Below, in pieces: positions 24,654 through 36,533 of a stretch of DNA of 64,000 nucleotides. The notes under the pieces were generated by a model. It was not told the DNA's origin and ran no database searches. It saw only the letters and a list, made by a program, of their open reading frames with translations. This DNA is from Sclerotinia nivalis (taxonomy: Eukaryota > Ascomycota > Leotiomycetes > Helotiales > Sclerotiniaceae): positions 1,488,001 through 1,552,000 of the forward strand of contig JAPEIS010000010.1 in assembly GCA_029531795.1 (NCBI GenBank), in the 5' to 3' direction. Numbering within the stretch: position 1 is the first letter of the stretch; each line of letters starts with the position of its first letter. Position numbers and translations under genes: made by a program.

Positions 24654-25990
24654 TCCGCTGGTAATACGACTCCTACTTCTATCGAAGGAATTCGTACCGA
24701 AATCCAATGAGTCTTCGACCAATGGTCTATTATTACACAAATCCTAGCAGAATTGGATGTTTCAGTGATATCAAACCTCGTTGCTGGTTCTAACGAACAA
24801 ACTGTTTACCTGAATTATGTTTTCTTTGTTATCGAAGATCGCTTTACTATTCAAGCTATTTATATCGCTACTCAAACAAATAAGATCGAGGAATTCAAAG
24901 CGGAAAATGTCGAGCTTTTTTGCACTCTAGTCGGCAAGCAAACTCAACTGGACGCCGGTGGTATTGCTACTAGTTAGAAATCGATCATTCCCTATCAAAT
25001 TCAGAAAGACCTGTTCGTTTTTAAAAGCGAAAGATCTAATATTCTTGTTCGACAAGAGGATTATTAGTTCTAGAAGTTGGGTTTGCAATTCTATTGGATA
25101 ATCGATTCACAACTTTTTGTTTTCGAATAAAAGAAGATTAGCTATACTATTAATCTTCTCGATGGTCAAATGTAATAAGAGTGTATTACGGATATTATTA
25201 GATTCGTTAACGATTCCATTTGTTTCGATTCTGTTGTTTCGTTTTTAGCCAAATTGGATAAATTATATATCTCTATGGATATCGAAAAAAAAGCCTTGCT
25301 CAAATTCGATAAGCTTTTTATAGATCTAAAAGAATCCTTTTCGGTTTTCTTTTTTACATTGTCTTATCTTATTAACTTTTATTATAAATTTGATCGCGAG
25401 ATTGTTAATACAATGAAGCAAAAGGTTATAATCCTTTTTCGAACTTTAATCATTAATGACTCGAACCTTTGTACAACCGATAATGTTGATGGTTGGTAAA
25501 AGAAATTCTTTATTTGGAGTCAGAATCTTTGTGACACTAAGTATTATAACAAAAATTCTGGTAAAGTATCTATTGTTGATAATAATCCTATAGATTTCGA
25601 TATAATGAAATAAAAAGGATAACAGAAAAAGAATCTACAAAATAAAAAAAAGAAGTTTAATCCTATAGTTTCTTGCAATTATTATAATAGAATCGGTTAC
25701 CTTCAAATTGATTGTTATGCTATTTATAATATCAATAATAATCTTCTTCCTAACAAATAAGCTTCCGTTAATACCTTTTCCAACCGCAATACTATTGTCT
25801 CAACTAATCCGGCCCCCGATCAATACACTGTCGTTCCAGCTTTTCGAAGCGCCAATAGGTTTAATAATAATCGCAATGGATTTCGAGAAGGATATACTGA
25901 TAATTAAATACAAAGCCAACAATATTTGAATTAAATACAATGATAAAGCTATATCGAATCAAAGAAAATTGTCTCTATACCCAATTCAAT
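24654..25990 (+). pseudogene. Gypsy-B gag
   Basis: The frame reads SAGNTTPTSIEGIRTEI, with ATA just before it where a start is expected. Open pieces are at 24753-24977 and 25254-25499 (capsid-like, with LIINDSNLCTTDNVDGW). The zinc knuckle is at 25674-25715 and reads C-N-Y-Y-N-R-I-G-Y-L-Q-I-D-C: the CX2CX4HX4C spacing is kept, but the second Cys and the His are Tyr. Gag binds the element RNA in the virus-like particle. Several stops, so non-functional. Confidence 0.75.
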
Positions 25991-26109
25991 CAAAGAAAAT
26001 CCCGAACAGAGAAAAGATTAACCTTTACAAAAAATCGCTCGTAAAGAAATACTAAAGGCAAGAAAGTAAATCGAGGAATGAATAAAGATAAACCATTATA
26101 GTTCAATTC

Positions 26110-29100
26110 TATGAATAACAAATCTTTACTCGTTAAAACCATTATGTTCTTTATATATGAAAATCCCTTTACTATTACAAATCTCATTGATAATGAATAC
26201 TCTAAAGAAACCTTTGCTGATCGTTTTTTTACTTCCAAATACAATATTGAAATACAACTCTTACCTCATTCTCACAAATTCCGATTTGCCAATGAAAAGA
26301 TCGCCAACAGAATTACAGAATATTTTGTAATGAAAATCGCTATAAAAAATCATTATAAATATTGATCCTTTTACATTACCCAGCTTTCATCAGAGATACT
26401 ATTAATCTTTGGTTTACTATAATTACAACATCACAATCCTACTATCAATTAAACAGAGATGAGTTTAACATTCTCTTCAAATTATTGCACTTCCAATTGC
26501 TTAATGTATTATGATTCAGAACCAATTATTATATCAACGATCTCATCTTTGATCAAGAAATAAAAGAATTTAGCAAAAGTTATTTTATAACAAATCGTTG
26601 ATACTATCGAACCTTTAAATAAATTCCTTACCGATCCTAATATAAAAGCTAAATGTACAGTTTATAAATACCGCTCTTCATATATCGAGAATTGTCCAAA
26701 AAACAATATCGATTATTCATCTATTCAAACGCTTTCTACTTTTAAAAGAATTTCTTATAAAAAACCTTCTATTGAAGAAATACTAAATAAAGATTATATA
26801 TCATAATCTGACGATTCTTCTATTGATCTCGAATTTCAACAGGGTCTGACATCTGGTATGAATCATTATCGAATAAAATGCTACAGAGAACCAAATAATC
26901 AAGTATAGATGATTTTCAATTATCCATATCCAAAATCGATCTTAAAGATTGCAGATCGGTATCGACTTATTCACAATCCAAAAAACCATTTGCCCTTATT
27001 TTCTGTTAGGGAACTCCCTATACCTATTTACAAAGATACAAGTCCAAATATAGATAATATTCATTGATTACAAGCTTCTAGCTTTGTTTCGTTTTATCAA
27101 CAAAATAACATTTGGGCTATCCGATTGATATAGGATGAATTAGATGCTACACAGAAAACTATTGAGCAAGATCATCTATGATAAATTACATTATCCTCGA
27201 CATTCATAGAAGGGGATTTTCGATCGATTTTACAAGAGCAAGACAATATAACAAAGATGCTCTCTAGAACCCCACCGCAACTTTATGATTTTATATACGA
27301 TTATTACAAGCCGCTTCATTTGCAAAAGGTTTCTGAAACTGATATCGACAAATTTTTAACCGGCAAACCTCCCCTTAATAACGATTAAATACAACAAAGG
27401 CTTTTTATATAATTACAAAACAAACTTCCTGTCTTTTTCCTATATTATACAGATAAATTGCCGCTTTGTTGAATCTGGAATCACAAAATTGAGTTAATGC
27501 TCGATAAAGAACTACCTTATTTCAAAAACCGCCTTTTATTACCAATGGAATTGGTAGTGATGCGCAAATAGCTTGATGATAATCTCTCCAAGGGGTTCAT
27601 TTGGGAATCGAAATTGTAGTGCATCTCTTCTTTGCTATTAATTGTCAAACCAGAAGGGGGGGTCTGCATTTGTCAAGATTATCGAAGACTAAATAACATT
27701 ACTATAAAGAATCGTTATCCATTATCCATCGTTCGCGAAATGCTAGATACTCTTTACAATACAAAAATTTACATCAAGCTTGATATTATTGCAGCATTCA
27801 ACAAATTGCGAATCACCGAAGGGGATAAATGGAAAACTACATTTATTACTCGTTTTGGTCTTTTTGAATCTTTGATTATATCTTTCGATCTCTGCAATAC
27901 ATTTGCATCGTTCCAACATTATATCAATCATACACTTTTCGACAAGTTGAACAAATATTGCATTGTATATCTCGATAATGTTTTAATCTATTTCGATAAT
28001 CCTATAAAGCATAAAAAGTATATCCACCAAATAATTCAAAAATTAATAAATACTGGATTACAGATTGATATTAACAAATACGAATTCGAAATCACAAAGA
28101 CAAAGTATTTGAATCTTATTATTACAACCAAAGACATCGAAATGAATCAAAAAAAGATTATAGTTATTATATCTTAAGAATTGCTTTTATATATAAAAGA
28201 TTTACAACGATTTCTTGATTTCGTTAATTTCTATCAACATTTTATAAAAGATTTTTCAAAGATTTGTTGCTCTCTCAACGATCTCTTGCAAAAGAATATT
28301 ACATAAGATTGGATTGTAAATTATACAAAAGTTTTTGACATTTTAAAAAGAGCTTTCACAATAATACCGATTTTGACATACTTTAATTACAAACAGAAAA
28401 CTGTTTTAGAAACCGATACTTCCGATTAGACTTTAGGAAGAGTTCTTTTGCAATACAATAATAATAACGTTTTGTATTCAATCACTTACTTTTCATTTAA
28501 ACATACAATAGCGGAATATAATTATAAGATCTACAACAAAGAACTACTCACTATTATCAAAGCAATGGAAGAATGATACCCAAAGCTTTAAGATTCATAA
28601 AAGGAATTCGAGATTCTCACTGATCACAAAAACCTCGAATATTTTATAACTACAAAAACTTTCAATCAATAATAAATACAATGATCTGAATTTCTATCTC
28701 AATATAATTTCTATATAATCTATCGACCAAAAAACAAAACTATTCGATTAAATGTACTAAATAGAAAACACAAAGATCAACCATATCACTCTAATCTAAA
28801 CGATAAGCATTTAAAGAATCTGTTGGGAAGACAGGGGATAACAACGGTATTCAAATTAGATGAATAATATTGTATTGTATGATGAGTTGTATCTCTTCTA
28901 AGGTCCTCTCCGTACGGAGAGGTTATATATCAAGGTGGGGTAACAACACGTGACCATGTTCCGACAGAATCGAAAATATATTGTCCTCCCTCAAAATTGT
29001 TTTGACAATGACCTTTATAAAGATTTGATTGGATATATCAATTTGACACCAATAGAAACAATAATACCATTCCACAACCAACCAATTGATATCTTAATCG

Positions 29101-30720
29101 ATACAATATATACTAAATCCGATATCACAGATCAATTTATCTCTGCTCTTAACAACCCATCGATGACTAAATAGCCAAAAGAGCATCGTAAAACCCTTCA
29201 AATCGCTATACAAAATTATTCGATCCAAAATAATAGAATTTACTACCAGGATAAAATTTGAATTCCATTAGACAATGAACTCAAACTCCAAATTATCTAT
29301 CGAACTTATTCTTCTAATCTTGCCGACCATTCTGATCGAATTAAAATGATCGATTTTGTCTTTTGTATATATTAATAGTTTAATATATATTTGAAGATCG
29401 CATCCTACATAAAGACTTACGAACTTTGTATTCATATCAAACCATCCAAATCGGTGTCTCCCGGATTTTTGAAATCATTGCCTATCCCTTTTCGCATATG
29501 GTCTGATATCTCAATCGATTATATTACATCGTTCCTGGATTGCACTCGTTATAATTCTACCTATAAATATATCTTGATAATAATCTGCAGGTTAATCAAA
29601 ATAAGATATTTCATTGGTATATATATACTAACGATAGAGAAACTAATCGATGCTTTTATTAACCGTATCTATATGTTTTATGGATTTCCGGATAATATCA
29701 TTTTCGATCGAGGAATACAGCTCGTATTAGGATTCTAATCACAACTTTCGGAGCGATTAAAAATTACCTTAAAATATTCTTCAGCTTTTCATTTTCAAAT
29801 AGATAGTTAGATTGAATATATTAACTCGATTCTGGAACAGTATTTACAAGCTTTTGTTAACTATCATCAAGACAATTGATTAGATTGACTATCTTTAGCC
29901 GAATTTGCATTCAATAATTTAATCTCTGAAACAACTGATTGTTTGCTTTTCTTCATCAATTACGGCTTTAATCTATATTTAGACATTGAGTTTAGTAAAC
30001 CTTACCCATCAGATATAACTTTAATACAAAAACAAAAATTCTTTAAAAATAATAGGACCACAGATTGTATAGAACATATTTTAAAGCAACTTCGTATTCT
30101 TATACAGCAAACAGTTGTTATTTATAAGGATTATATTAATTGTTATCGCTTTGATTCATTTCGCTATACAATTGATCAGAAAATCTTTGTTAATATTAAG
30201 AATATGAAGACTTCGTGTAAAGCAAAAAAACTAGATAATAAATAGATCGGTCTTTACAAGATTATCAAAGTTTATTTTTATACTTATCTTATTCAATTGT
30301 CTAAGAACATTAAAATCTTCCCTATTTTCCATCATTCTCTTTTACTTTCAGTTTATATTAATCCTTACTTTCCGGTTCAAGCAATGATTAACGAATCAGA
30401 ATCCCTGATTATACAGAACAGAATTTTGAAGCAGAACAACGATGAGGATAAGCCTATTCAGAAATGGATATTTGAAAAAATTCTAGATAATCATGATAAG
30501 GATGGCCATCATTATTTGGTCAAATGGAAACATTATACGTCAACTTGGTAATCAGCTAATGACTTAAAGAATAACGAGAAGATTCTTATCGAATATCATC
30601 ACCTTCATCCAGAAAAACCAGGGCTACCAGTTTGGATCCTAAAGCACCCCGACGCTACTATATTACAATCGGAACCACAGAATTTGCAATCGGAGTCATA
30701 CAGCGTGATTGCTACACCTA
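26110..30720 (+). pseudogene. Gypsy-B pol: protease, RT, RNase H, integrase, chromodomain
   Basis: Protease: NLIDNEYSKETFADRF at 26185-26230, with DNE for DSG. RT (open 27632-28177): LLIVKPEGGVCICQDYRRLN, YTKLD-type block, FGLFESLI, and YLDN at 27968-27979 instead of YLDD. RNase H: KTVLETDTSD near 28400, [20 protein letters not shown] and [10 protein letters not shown]. Integrase (29240-30000): ADHSDRIKMIDF, SIDYITSFLDCTRYN, IIFDRGIQLV. Chromodomain (30459-30620): KWIFEKILDNHDKDGHHYLV followed by KWKHYTSTW and HHLHPEKPG. The frame is broken by stops and, between RNase H and integrase, by a 146-bp LTR. Confidence 0.88.
28821..28966. repeat. Solo LTR (146 bp) inside Gypsy-B pol
   Basis: Ends TGTTGGGAAGACA and TGTTCCGACA, TSD GAATC (28816-28820, 28967-28971). 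It contains a perfect-looking hairpin (cctctccgtacggagagg). It shows almost no C-to-T wear, unlike the host. Removing it rejoins the pol frame across HLKN and RKYIVLPQNCF, so the ATG at 28950 is not a real start. Confidence 0.9.
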
Positions 30721-30930
30721 CTCTACGAAAATCCATTCGTATTAAAATTATTCATTTCGCCTAAAGGTATATTACATATTATAACAATAAGGGATATAAT
30801 ATCATTAGGGGATATCATATGTTTTTTGTTCAAGAATCTAATTGAGGAAAGAGATCTGTATTTTTTCTTTATTTTTCTTTATTTTTTAATATTCATTTGG
30901 GGTCAAATGGGTTTCTTGAAGAGGGGGTAC

Positions 30931-31093
30931 TGTTACAGATTCATCTCTTTTCACTTGTATGTGATTATATATGCCTTAGGTATATATACATACACTCACT
31001 TCTATATAGTCAGGTCACCTCCTTGACCTTCTTCTCCTCCTCGTAGTACAACAATAGATCAAACCTACACATACCTTTTCCCTCACCGTGATA
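30931..31093 (+). repeat. Gypsy-B 3' LTR (163 bp)
   Basis: It runs TGTTACAGATTCATC to CTCACCGTGATA. The inner start is mutated and the outer end intact. Confidence 0.93.
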
Positions 31094-32027
31094 AGTTTTA
31101 ATCTACAATTAGATATAGAATTTAATAAACCCTACTCTTCAAATATAATAATAACTCAAAAATACAAATTCTTCAAGGAAAACAAAATAATCAATAGAAT
31201 AGAATATATTCTGAATCAATTCAAAGCATTTACAAAACAATCTATTACAATCTACAAAGAATATACAAATCAGAACAAATTAGATTCGCTATAATACACA
31301 AAAGAATAAAAAGTATATATAAATATAAAAAATATAAAAATATTTCATAAAGCAAAAAAGCTTGATAATAAATAAATCGAATTATACAAAATAATAAAAA
31401 TCTATCTATACATTTACTTGATCGAGTTACTAGAAAATATACGAATTTTCCTAATATTCCATTATTTGTTGCTAAGACCAATATATCCAAAACTTCATTT
31501 CCCAGGACAAACTTTAATTAACGAATCGGAATCGAAAACCATAAAAGATAGAATTCTCGAAAAAGAAAACAGAAAGGAAAAACTAATTCAGAAATGGATA
31601 TTTGAAGGTATACTTGATAACCACAATAAAGATAACTATCATTATCAAATTAAATGAAGATACTATACACCAATCTAACAATTAGTATTAGATCTAAAAG
31701 ACAATAAGAAGATTTTGATCGATTACTACCATTTATATTCCGAGAAACCTGAACCACTATTATGGATCTTGGATTACCCAGACGTTGCAATACTATTGTT
31801 AACTTCAACTTCTATAAAGATATTACAACGATCAACAAAAAAGAAAATATAGTTTACTTGAATAGAAAAATAGTATCTCAAATTTTAAAATGATCTTAAA
31901 ATTTGAAAGGTAATCTCACAAATCAGGAATTTAAAGCGCCTAAATAAGATTTTGTTTAAACGATTGTTTTTTCAAAAAGGTTTTATTAATAGTTTGAGAA
32001 CAAATTAGACTTTGAGGAAAAGGATAC
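31094..32027 (+). pseudogene. Gypsy-A2 pol, end: integrase C-terminus and chromodomain
   Basis: It resumes the A2 frame with NLQLDIEFNKPYSS, the usual integrase block after FFANYG, and continues through ITQKYKFFKENK. The chromodomain lies at 31590-31780: QKWIFEGILDNHNKDNYHYQ then YYHLYSEKPEP. It is close to the Gypsy-B sequence at 29955-30640. The open piece at 31418-31657 belongs here. Stops remain. About 250 bp to the 3' LTR have no gene. Confidence 0.8.
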
Positions 32028-32173
32028 TATCACAGATTCGTAACCCGTTCTTAGCTAGTCTGTATAGCTGCCTAAGGCACCCATCCCCTATATAGTCGGC
32101 GCTCTTCCTAGCACCTTCTTCCTTCTTCGTAGAATATCATCATATCTTAAAGCACTCTACCATCACTGTGATA
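32028..32173 (+). repeat. Gypsy-A2 3' LTR (146 bp)
   Basis: It runs TATCACAGATTCG to ACCATCACTGTGATA. The outer end is pristine. It is followed directly by Gypsy-C coding sequence. Confidence 0.9.
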
Positions 32174-33115
32174 TGGATAAACCGAAATCATGAATCAATA
32201 TTTGGACCAATATCTCCGACTATATATCAATTATTATCAAGATAATTGATCGAAACTCTTGTATATAATGAACTACATACAGCTTATTATACCTTATAAA
32301 AGCTTGGGAATATTCCCTTTCAAACTATAAAACGAATACTCTCTAACCATTTCCTTCGATTGGGACAGACCCCCTTCCAATACCCTTTATATAATAATAA
32401 AGAAACTAAATTATATAAATATACAAACCTTTTTCAAATGTATATATAAGATTTGGAAAATAACCAAAAATATTCTTTTCAAAGTATAGTAGAAGAAGAT
32501 GAAAGATGTTGATTATTATCAAAAATCGATCGATTTCTAGATAGAAGATGAAGTATATATTACTATTAGGAACTTCATTATAAAACGACCTAATTGCAAA
32601 TTCGATTTGCAGATAGTAAAATCATATTGTATTCTCGAAAAGATAGATTATTCGTATTGATTGGATCTTTCTGAAACTATAAATATATATAAGATCTTCT
32701 CTTCCGATAAATTACGAAAGATTGTAGGAAACCCTATTCCTGGATAATATAATAAACCTCCTCCTTCTATTGTAATTGCTACAGATGCAGAATTCGAAGT
32801 ACAGCAAATCCTAACCTCGAAGTTTTTCCGCGGACAAATTCGATATAAAATAAAATGAATAGGATACAACAACGATCCTGTATAATATTACTATTCCGAT
32901 ATCATATACATTCTATACAAAATATGAAACTTTCATACTCAATATTCTGAAGCTGTAAAGCCTCCTAATCACCTCCCTGAATGGATAAAAGCTTGGGAGA
33001 ATAATGATAACGATTATAACGAGTTTGTAAATAGCAAATCTATAAATAGAGCAACTAAACAGAATTATTTATCCGCTTTTCTTGCCTTCGAAAAGGAGGT
33101 TGCAACCAACTCATA
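32174..33115 (+). pseudogene. Gypsy-C pol, 3' part: integrase end and chromodomain
   Basis: It starts inside the integrase: TGGATAAACCGAAATCATG reads as the DGQTE...NQYL block with a stop at the Gln. It continues through LYINYYQDN and YKSLGIFPF. The chromodomain is near 32785-32930: EFEVQQILTSKFFRGQIRYK, IKWIGYNNDPV, then a tail VKPPNHLPEWIKAWEN. It ends at TAA about 33115. The earlier part of the element is absent, having been lost at the junction with the A2 LTR. Several stops. Confidence 0.8.
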
Positions 33116-33470
33116 ATTCACTCGAAAAATTATTTTTTGTTTTTGCTTTTTCTATTGTTTATTTGTTTACTTTAATTTTTTATTCTACTTTTTTTCTTCT
33201 TTATCTTTATTTTATTCAATATATTATAATTGTATATCCAAAACAGATTCAACTTATCAAAAAATATTTATTTCATTATAAATTTCCTAAATAGTTTATT
33301 CAATTCGCCCCGAAGAGTTACTGCGACTTTGCCTTTGAGTAACCCTACCAACGATCGTTCCTCTCCTTCTGTCTCTCCCTCTTTAAAGCTTGATATATTA
33401 ATAATTTTAGAGTAAAAGGAAAACGTTATCTATCACTTTTTTTACAAAAAAAACTCCCAAATAATCGTAT
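33116..33470 (+). other. Spacer after Gypsy-C pol
   Basis: This is a T-rich stretch, then a small GC-richer patch at 33305-33385 (cgccccgaagagttactgcg). The frames at 33082-33294 and 33230-33415 look like low-complexity hydrophobic translations without a domain. Confidence 0.4.
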
Positions 33471-33474
33471 CCTC

Positions 33475-34408
33475 AAACAATGAATAGATCTATTTCTCCA
33501 ATATCATTGATTTCATCGAAAATCACTCCGATATATCTATTATCGATACAGCTCAAATAATCGATATAACCAAAATACAGATTACACAAGCAGATACTGA
33601 TCTCGAGGATTTCGTCCATCACCTTAATATACTCGAAAAAACACAACAATTTTATAAACAACTAGATATAACAAAGAAGGATACAAACGAAAAACATACG
33701 AAATTCGTCGAAATAATCGGCAAAGACAAACAAACGAAATTTGATATCGGACTTTCGTAGAAAAGGTTAACGATCTGTATACAAAACAGAACATTAACTT
33801 TAAAATTGTTTATCGAAGTCTATTCGAAATAATAAACGAATATTACTTTTGTATTCAAATTCATATATATCGTAATCACTACGATAAACAATATTAATAT
33901 ATATCGAACTCTGAATACTGTTATTATCGAATACTTTCAATAGTACGATCGCAAAAGAGGAAGCAAAGGAAGCAGATTTCCGGAATCTATTACAATCGAT
34001 ATAAAGCGAGCACAGGAATTCGTAAATTCAAAAAAGGATATTCCCTATCTTTTCTGTACCCTTTCCTTTATAAAAAATAAAGGATTTATTATAATACTTT
34101 GTAGTTTTCTTGGAAACTACAAAGAGGGAGAAATTCGTACGACTTCCGATCGTTTTGACAACGAACCTTTTTGCCATCGCGATACAATTATATTAGAGAT
34201 GGTTTTTGATATCCTCAACCGTATATATCAAATTAGATAATCAGCAAAAACCCCTTTGACTCCGATTAAAAAAGCCTTCGCAAAACTAATCGAAATCGAA
34301 AATAATAACAATTCCCTACTAGAAACACCGCAGAGAAAGAGAAAGGCAGAAATAATAGTAAAGAACGAATCTGTTTCGTTAATACGAAAGATTAAAAAGA
34401 AGACTTAA
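33475..34408 (+). pseudogene. Gypsy-C extra reading frame between pol and 3' LTR
   Basis: Sense frames translate to charged, non-repetitive protein-like sequence. The first part contains DIENHSD-like and TQADTDLEDFVHHLNILEK segments (33480-33650). In a shifted frame comes EKVNDLYTKQNINFKIVYRS with LFEIINEYYF (33755-33850). Then RAQEFVNSKKDIPYLF (34005-34060) and a Lys/Arg-rich end TPQRKRKAEIIVKNE (34325-34375). Stops and at least one frame change are present. I recognise no domain. The position suggests an accessory ORF of a gypsy element rather than env. It could also be remains of another insertion. Confidence 0.45.
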
Positions 34409-34440
34409 GAACAAATCAATTTTCTTTGAAAGAAGGATGA

Positions 34441-34684
34441 TATAACGATCCTATATTAATACCTTAGATTATTCTTTATTTTGTTCTTTAGTCCCTTCCA
34501 AAAAAACTAAAATGTCTTAGGATTATCTTATATTTATTTCATCCTGTATTCGCTTAGATTTTGATCCCCTTCAAGGGGATCATAAAAGGCTCAACTTCAT
34601 TATCTTTTGTACGACAGTTTGTTATTCTCTAGTATAGATTAATTGATTCATTCTATTATATCTTGAATTAAGACCATCGTTATA
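34441..34684 (+). repeat. Gypsy-C 3' LTR (244 bp)
   Basis: It runs TATAACGATCC to ACCATCGTTATA and is preceded by the purine-rich tttgaaagaagga. Same family as the solo LTR at 18547, but more mutated. Followed by Copia-D1 sequence. Confidence 0.88.
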
Positions 34685-35545
34685 TATATTTAATAATGAA
34701 TTATAAAATCAATAAAGCATTCTATCGATCTTGTAATTTATTTTTTCTTAAAAAAAATACAAATAAATTATATAAACGTTTAGGATATCTAAAAAAGAAA
34801 ACATTCGAATATCTAATATTTGTAATACAAAATATCAAGATAAAAAGTATCATTTATATCAAATATATAAATTATATTTATATTTATATAAAACAAATCA
34901 TCTTTTGTATATCGAATAATCATCAATCACTTTAATCATTCTACAAAATCTAATAGAATCTTTTTGATTTCGATAAAGGGTATATAAATACATTATAGCT
35001 TTTTGTAATCAAAGATATATATAATAATAAAATCTATAATAAAATATTTTTCATTATACAAAGTTTCTTTGTTTGGATTTACTATAAATACAGTCTAGCA
35101 ATTATAGAAATCAAATAGAATAACAATATGTTTGTTATTAGAATTATAGGAAATATATTCTTCGAGAAATGAATTAAATAAAAAGTTATTAAACTTGAAC
35201 TATCCCTTTTTATATATACAAACTTAATAAAGGATTAGAATATATAGAATAAGAAATAATCATTAAACAAATCAAAATAAATATCACATCGGATTTACCA
35301 AGCAAATTATAAATAGAAATGGTGTAAATTGTAATTTATTTATACAATATAAACCCTTTGAAAACTAAATCCTTCAAATCTTCAAATAAAATATTCGATA
35401 TATGATTCTATAACTATCTTTATAAAGACAACCTTTTATTCGCAAAGAAAATATCTAACGATCTTTGTTTTAATTGAAATAAAATCTATAAATACAAATA
35501 CAAAGTTTATTTCTTAAATAAAAACAAAAAGACTAGATTTTCTTA
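34685..35545 (+). pseudogene. Copia-D1 pol, second piece (pre-integrase and integrase)
   Basis: It is collinear with 40911-41780 of Copia-D2. The open frame 34696-34935 reads NKLYKRLGYLKKKTFEYLIF, the pre-integrase block, and KQIIFCISNNH. The core follows with NLFDFDKGYINTL. It is heavily mutated. It ends where the D2 alignment is lost, near aaagactagattttc. It continues the fragment at 1165-3755 after a gap of about 41 bp relative to D2, so everything from 3756 to 34684 sits inside one old Copia-D copy. Confidence 0.72.
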
Positions 35546-36300
35546 ATAGATATTGTATTGAATAATTGTAAATTATAATAAAGGTTTTTGACATTGATCG
35601 ATAAAATAGATATCAATCTATTTTTATATATATAGAAACTGTAATCGATTTGATGAAAGTATTAGATTATAAACGACCAAATACGCTTTATAGAATAATT
35701 GAAATTGTATTTAAAAAAAAAGATATAGTATTCAATTGATATTTGAGTTTATCTATTGGTTATTATTCTTTTTAGTATTTATATTATTCTAATAAATTTA
35801 TTAATAGTATAAGATCAAAGTAGGTATAATAAATATTTTATTAATAATTATATTGACTAGAATCAATATTAATCGTTTTATATATAGAATTGAATGAAAA
35901 CTAATATAAAACAAGTATATTAAATCGAATAAGAATATAAAAAAAGATAATAATAAAGAAATAGAAAATATATATTTTAACAAAGACAATAATCGAGATA
36001 GTTCAAAATAAAAAGAAAAGAAAAGCTCCAGTTAAGATTATATTACAGAAGATCAATAAAAAATAGATTAGAAATCAAAGAGTAGAAATTATAGATTAAG
36101 GAATAAATAAATAAAATATAAAAAAGTAAATTTTTTTGGATTTAGATTAATTCTATAATGTGATGATTATATTTTTTATATTGAAGATAAAATCACTATT
36201 AATAGTTTATATTGAGTTTTATTCATTTTCATCTATAACAATAGTGTTTTTATTAAATAGTACTAAAATATAATTATACAATTATTATTATATATATTAA
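35546..36300. other. Extremely AT-rich stretch without a recognisable gene
   Basis: I see no domain, LTR or TSD. The open frame at 35801-35989 (minus) is low complexity. It is probably an element mutated beyond recognition, possibly more Copia-D. It ends at the Copia-E2 LTR. Confidence 0.4.
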
Positions 36301-36533
36301 TGTTAGTAGTCACGTGTTCTTAAAGCATGTGCACCTCACTTAAGCGAAGGCTTCTATATGAGGCCGTCGTATCTTAGAGTTCTTTCGAACTTTATACGTA
36401 ATATAATCTTTTAAATCATAAGAGGTCAATTGTGTAGCAAATCAAGTGCCTTTACAGGAATATCATTTGTAAATACTTTCAATATGATTAAAATATTTTG
36501 ATCGATACGACGATTTCGGTAATCGTATCGATA
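36301..36533 (+). repeat. Copia-E2 5' LTR (233 bp)
   Basis: It runs TGTTAGTAGTCACGTG to AATCGTATCGATA, with a few small deletions compared with the E1 LTR. Confidence 0.88.

Larger units (their letters stand above)
24193..31093 (+). mobile_element. Gypsy-B, full-length chromodomain gypsy (6901 bp) inside Gypsy-A2
   Basis: It has two 163-bp LTRs, TSD AGTTT (24188-24192, 31094-31098), and a polypurine tract cttgaagagggggtac before the 3' LTR. It is related to Gypsy-A2 in pol but has different LTRs and leader. It is less mutated than A2, consistent with later insertion. It contains a 146-bp solo LTR at 28821-28966. Confidence 0.93.
18207..32173 (+). mobile_element. Gypsy-A2, full-length chromodomain gypsy with nested insertions
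   Basis: It has two 146-bp LTRs (18207-18352, 32028-32173) and a polypurine tract (tttgaggaaaaggatac) before the 3' LTR. Without the nested Gypsy-B and the solo LTR it would be about 6.8 kb. Domain order: gag with acidic N-terminus, protease, RT, RNase H, integrase, chromodomain. The flanks do not form a duplication (caacg on the left, tggat on the right), and the left flank is the broken Gypsy-A1, so the copy may have been joined to its neighbours by recombination or deletion. Confidence 0.88.

Noticed and set aside
28950..28966. ATG start of the frame 28950-29174
   Set aside because: It lies in the 146-bp solo LTR. The rest is Gypsy-B pol.
35801..35989. Hydrophobic minus-strand ORF
   Set aside because: Extremely AT-rich, low-complexity translation with no domain or context.
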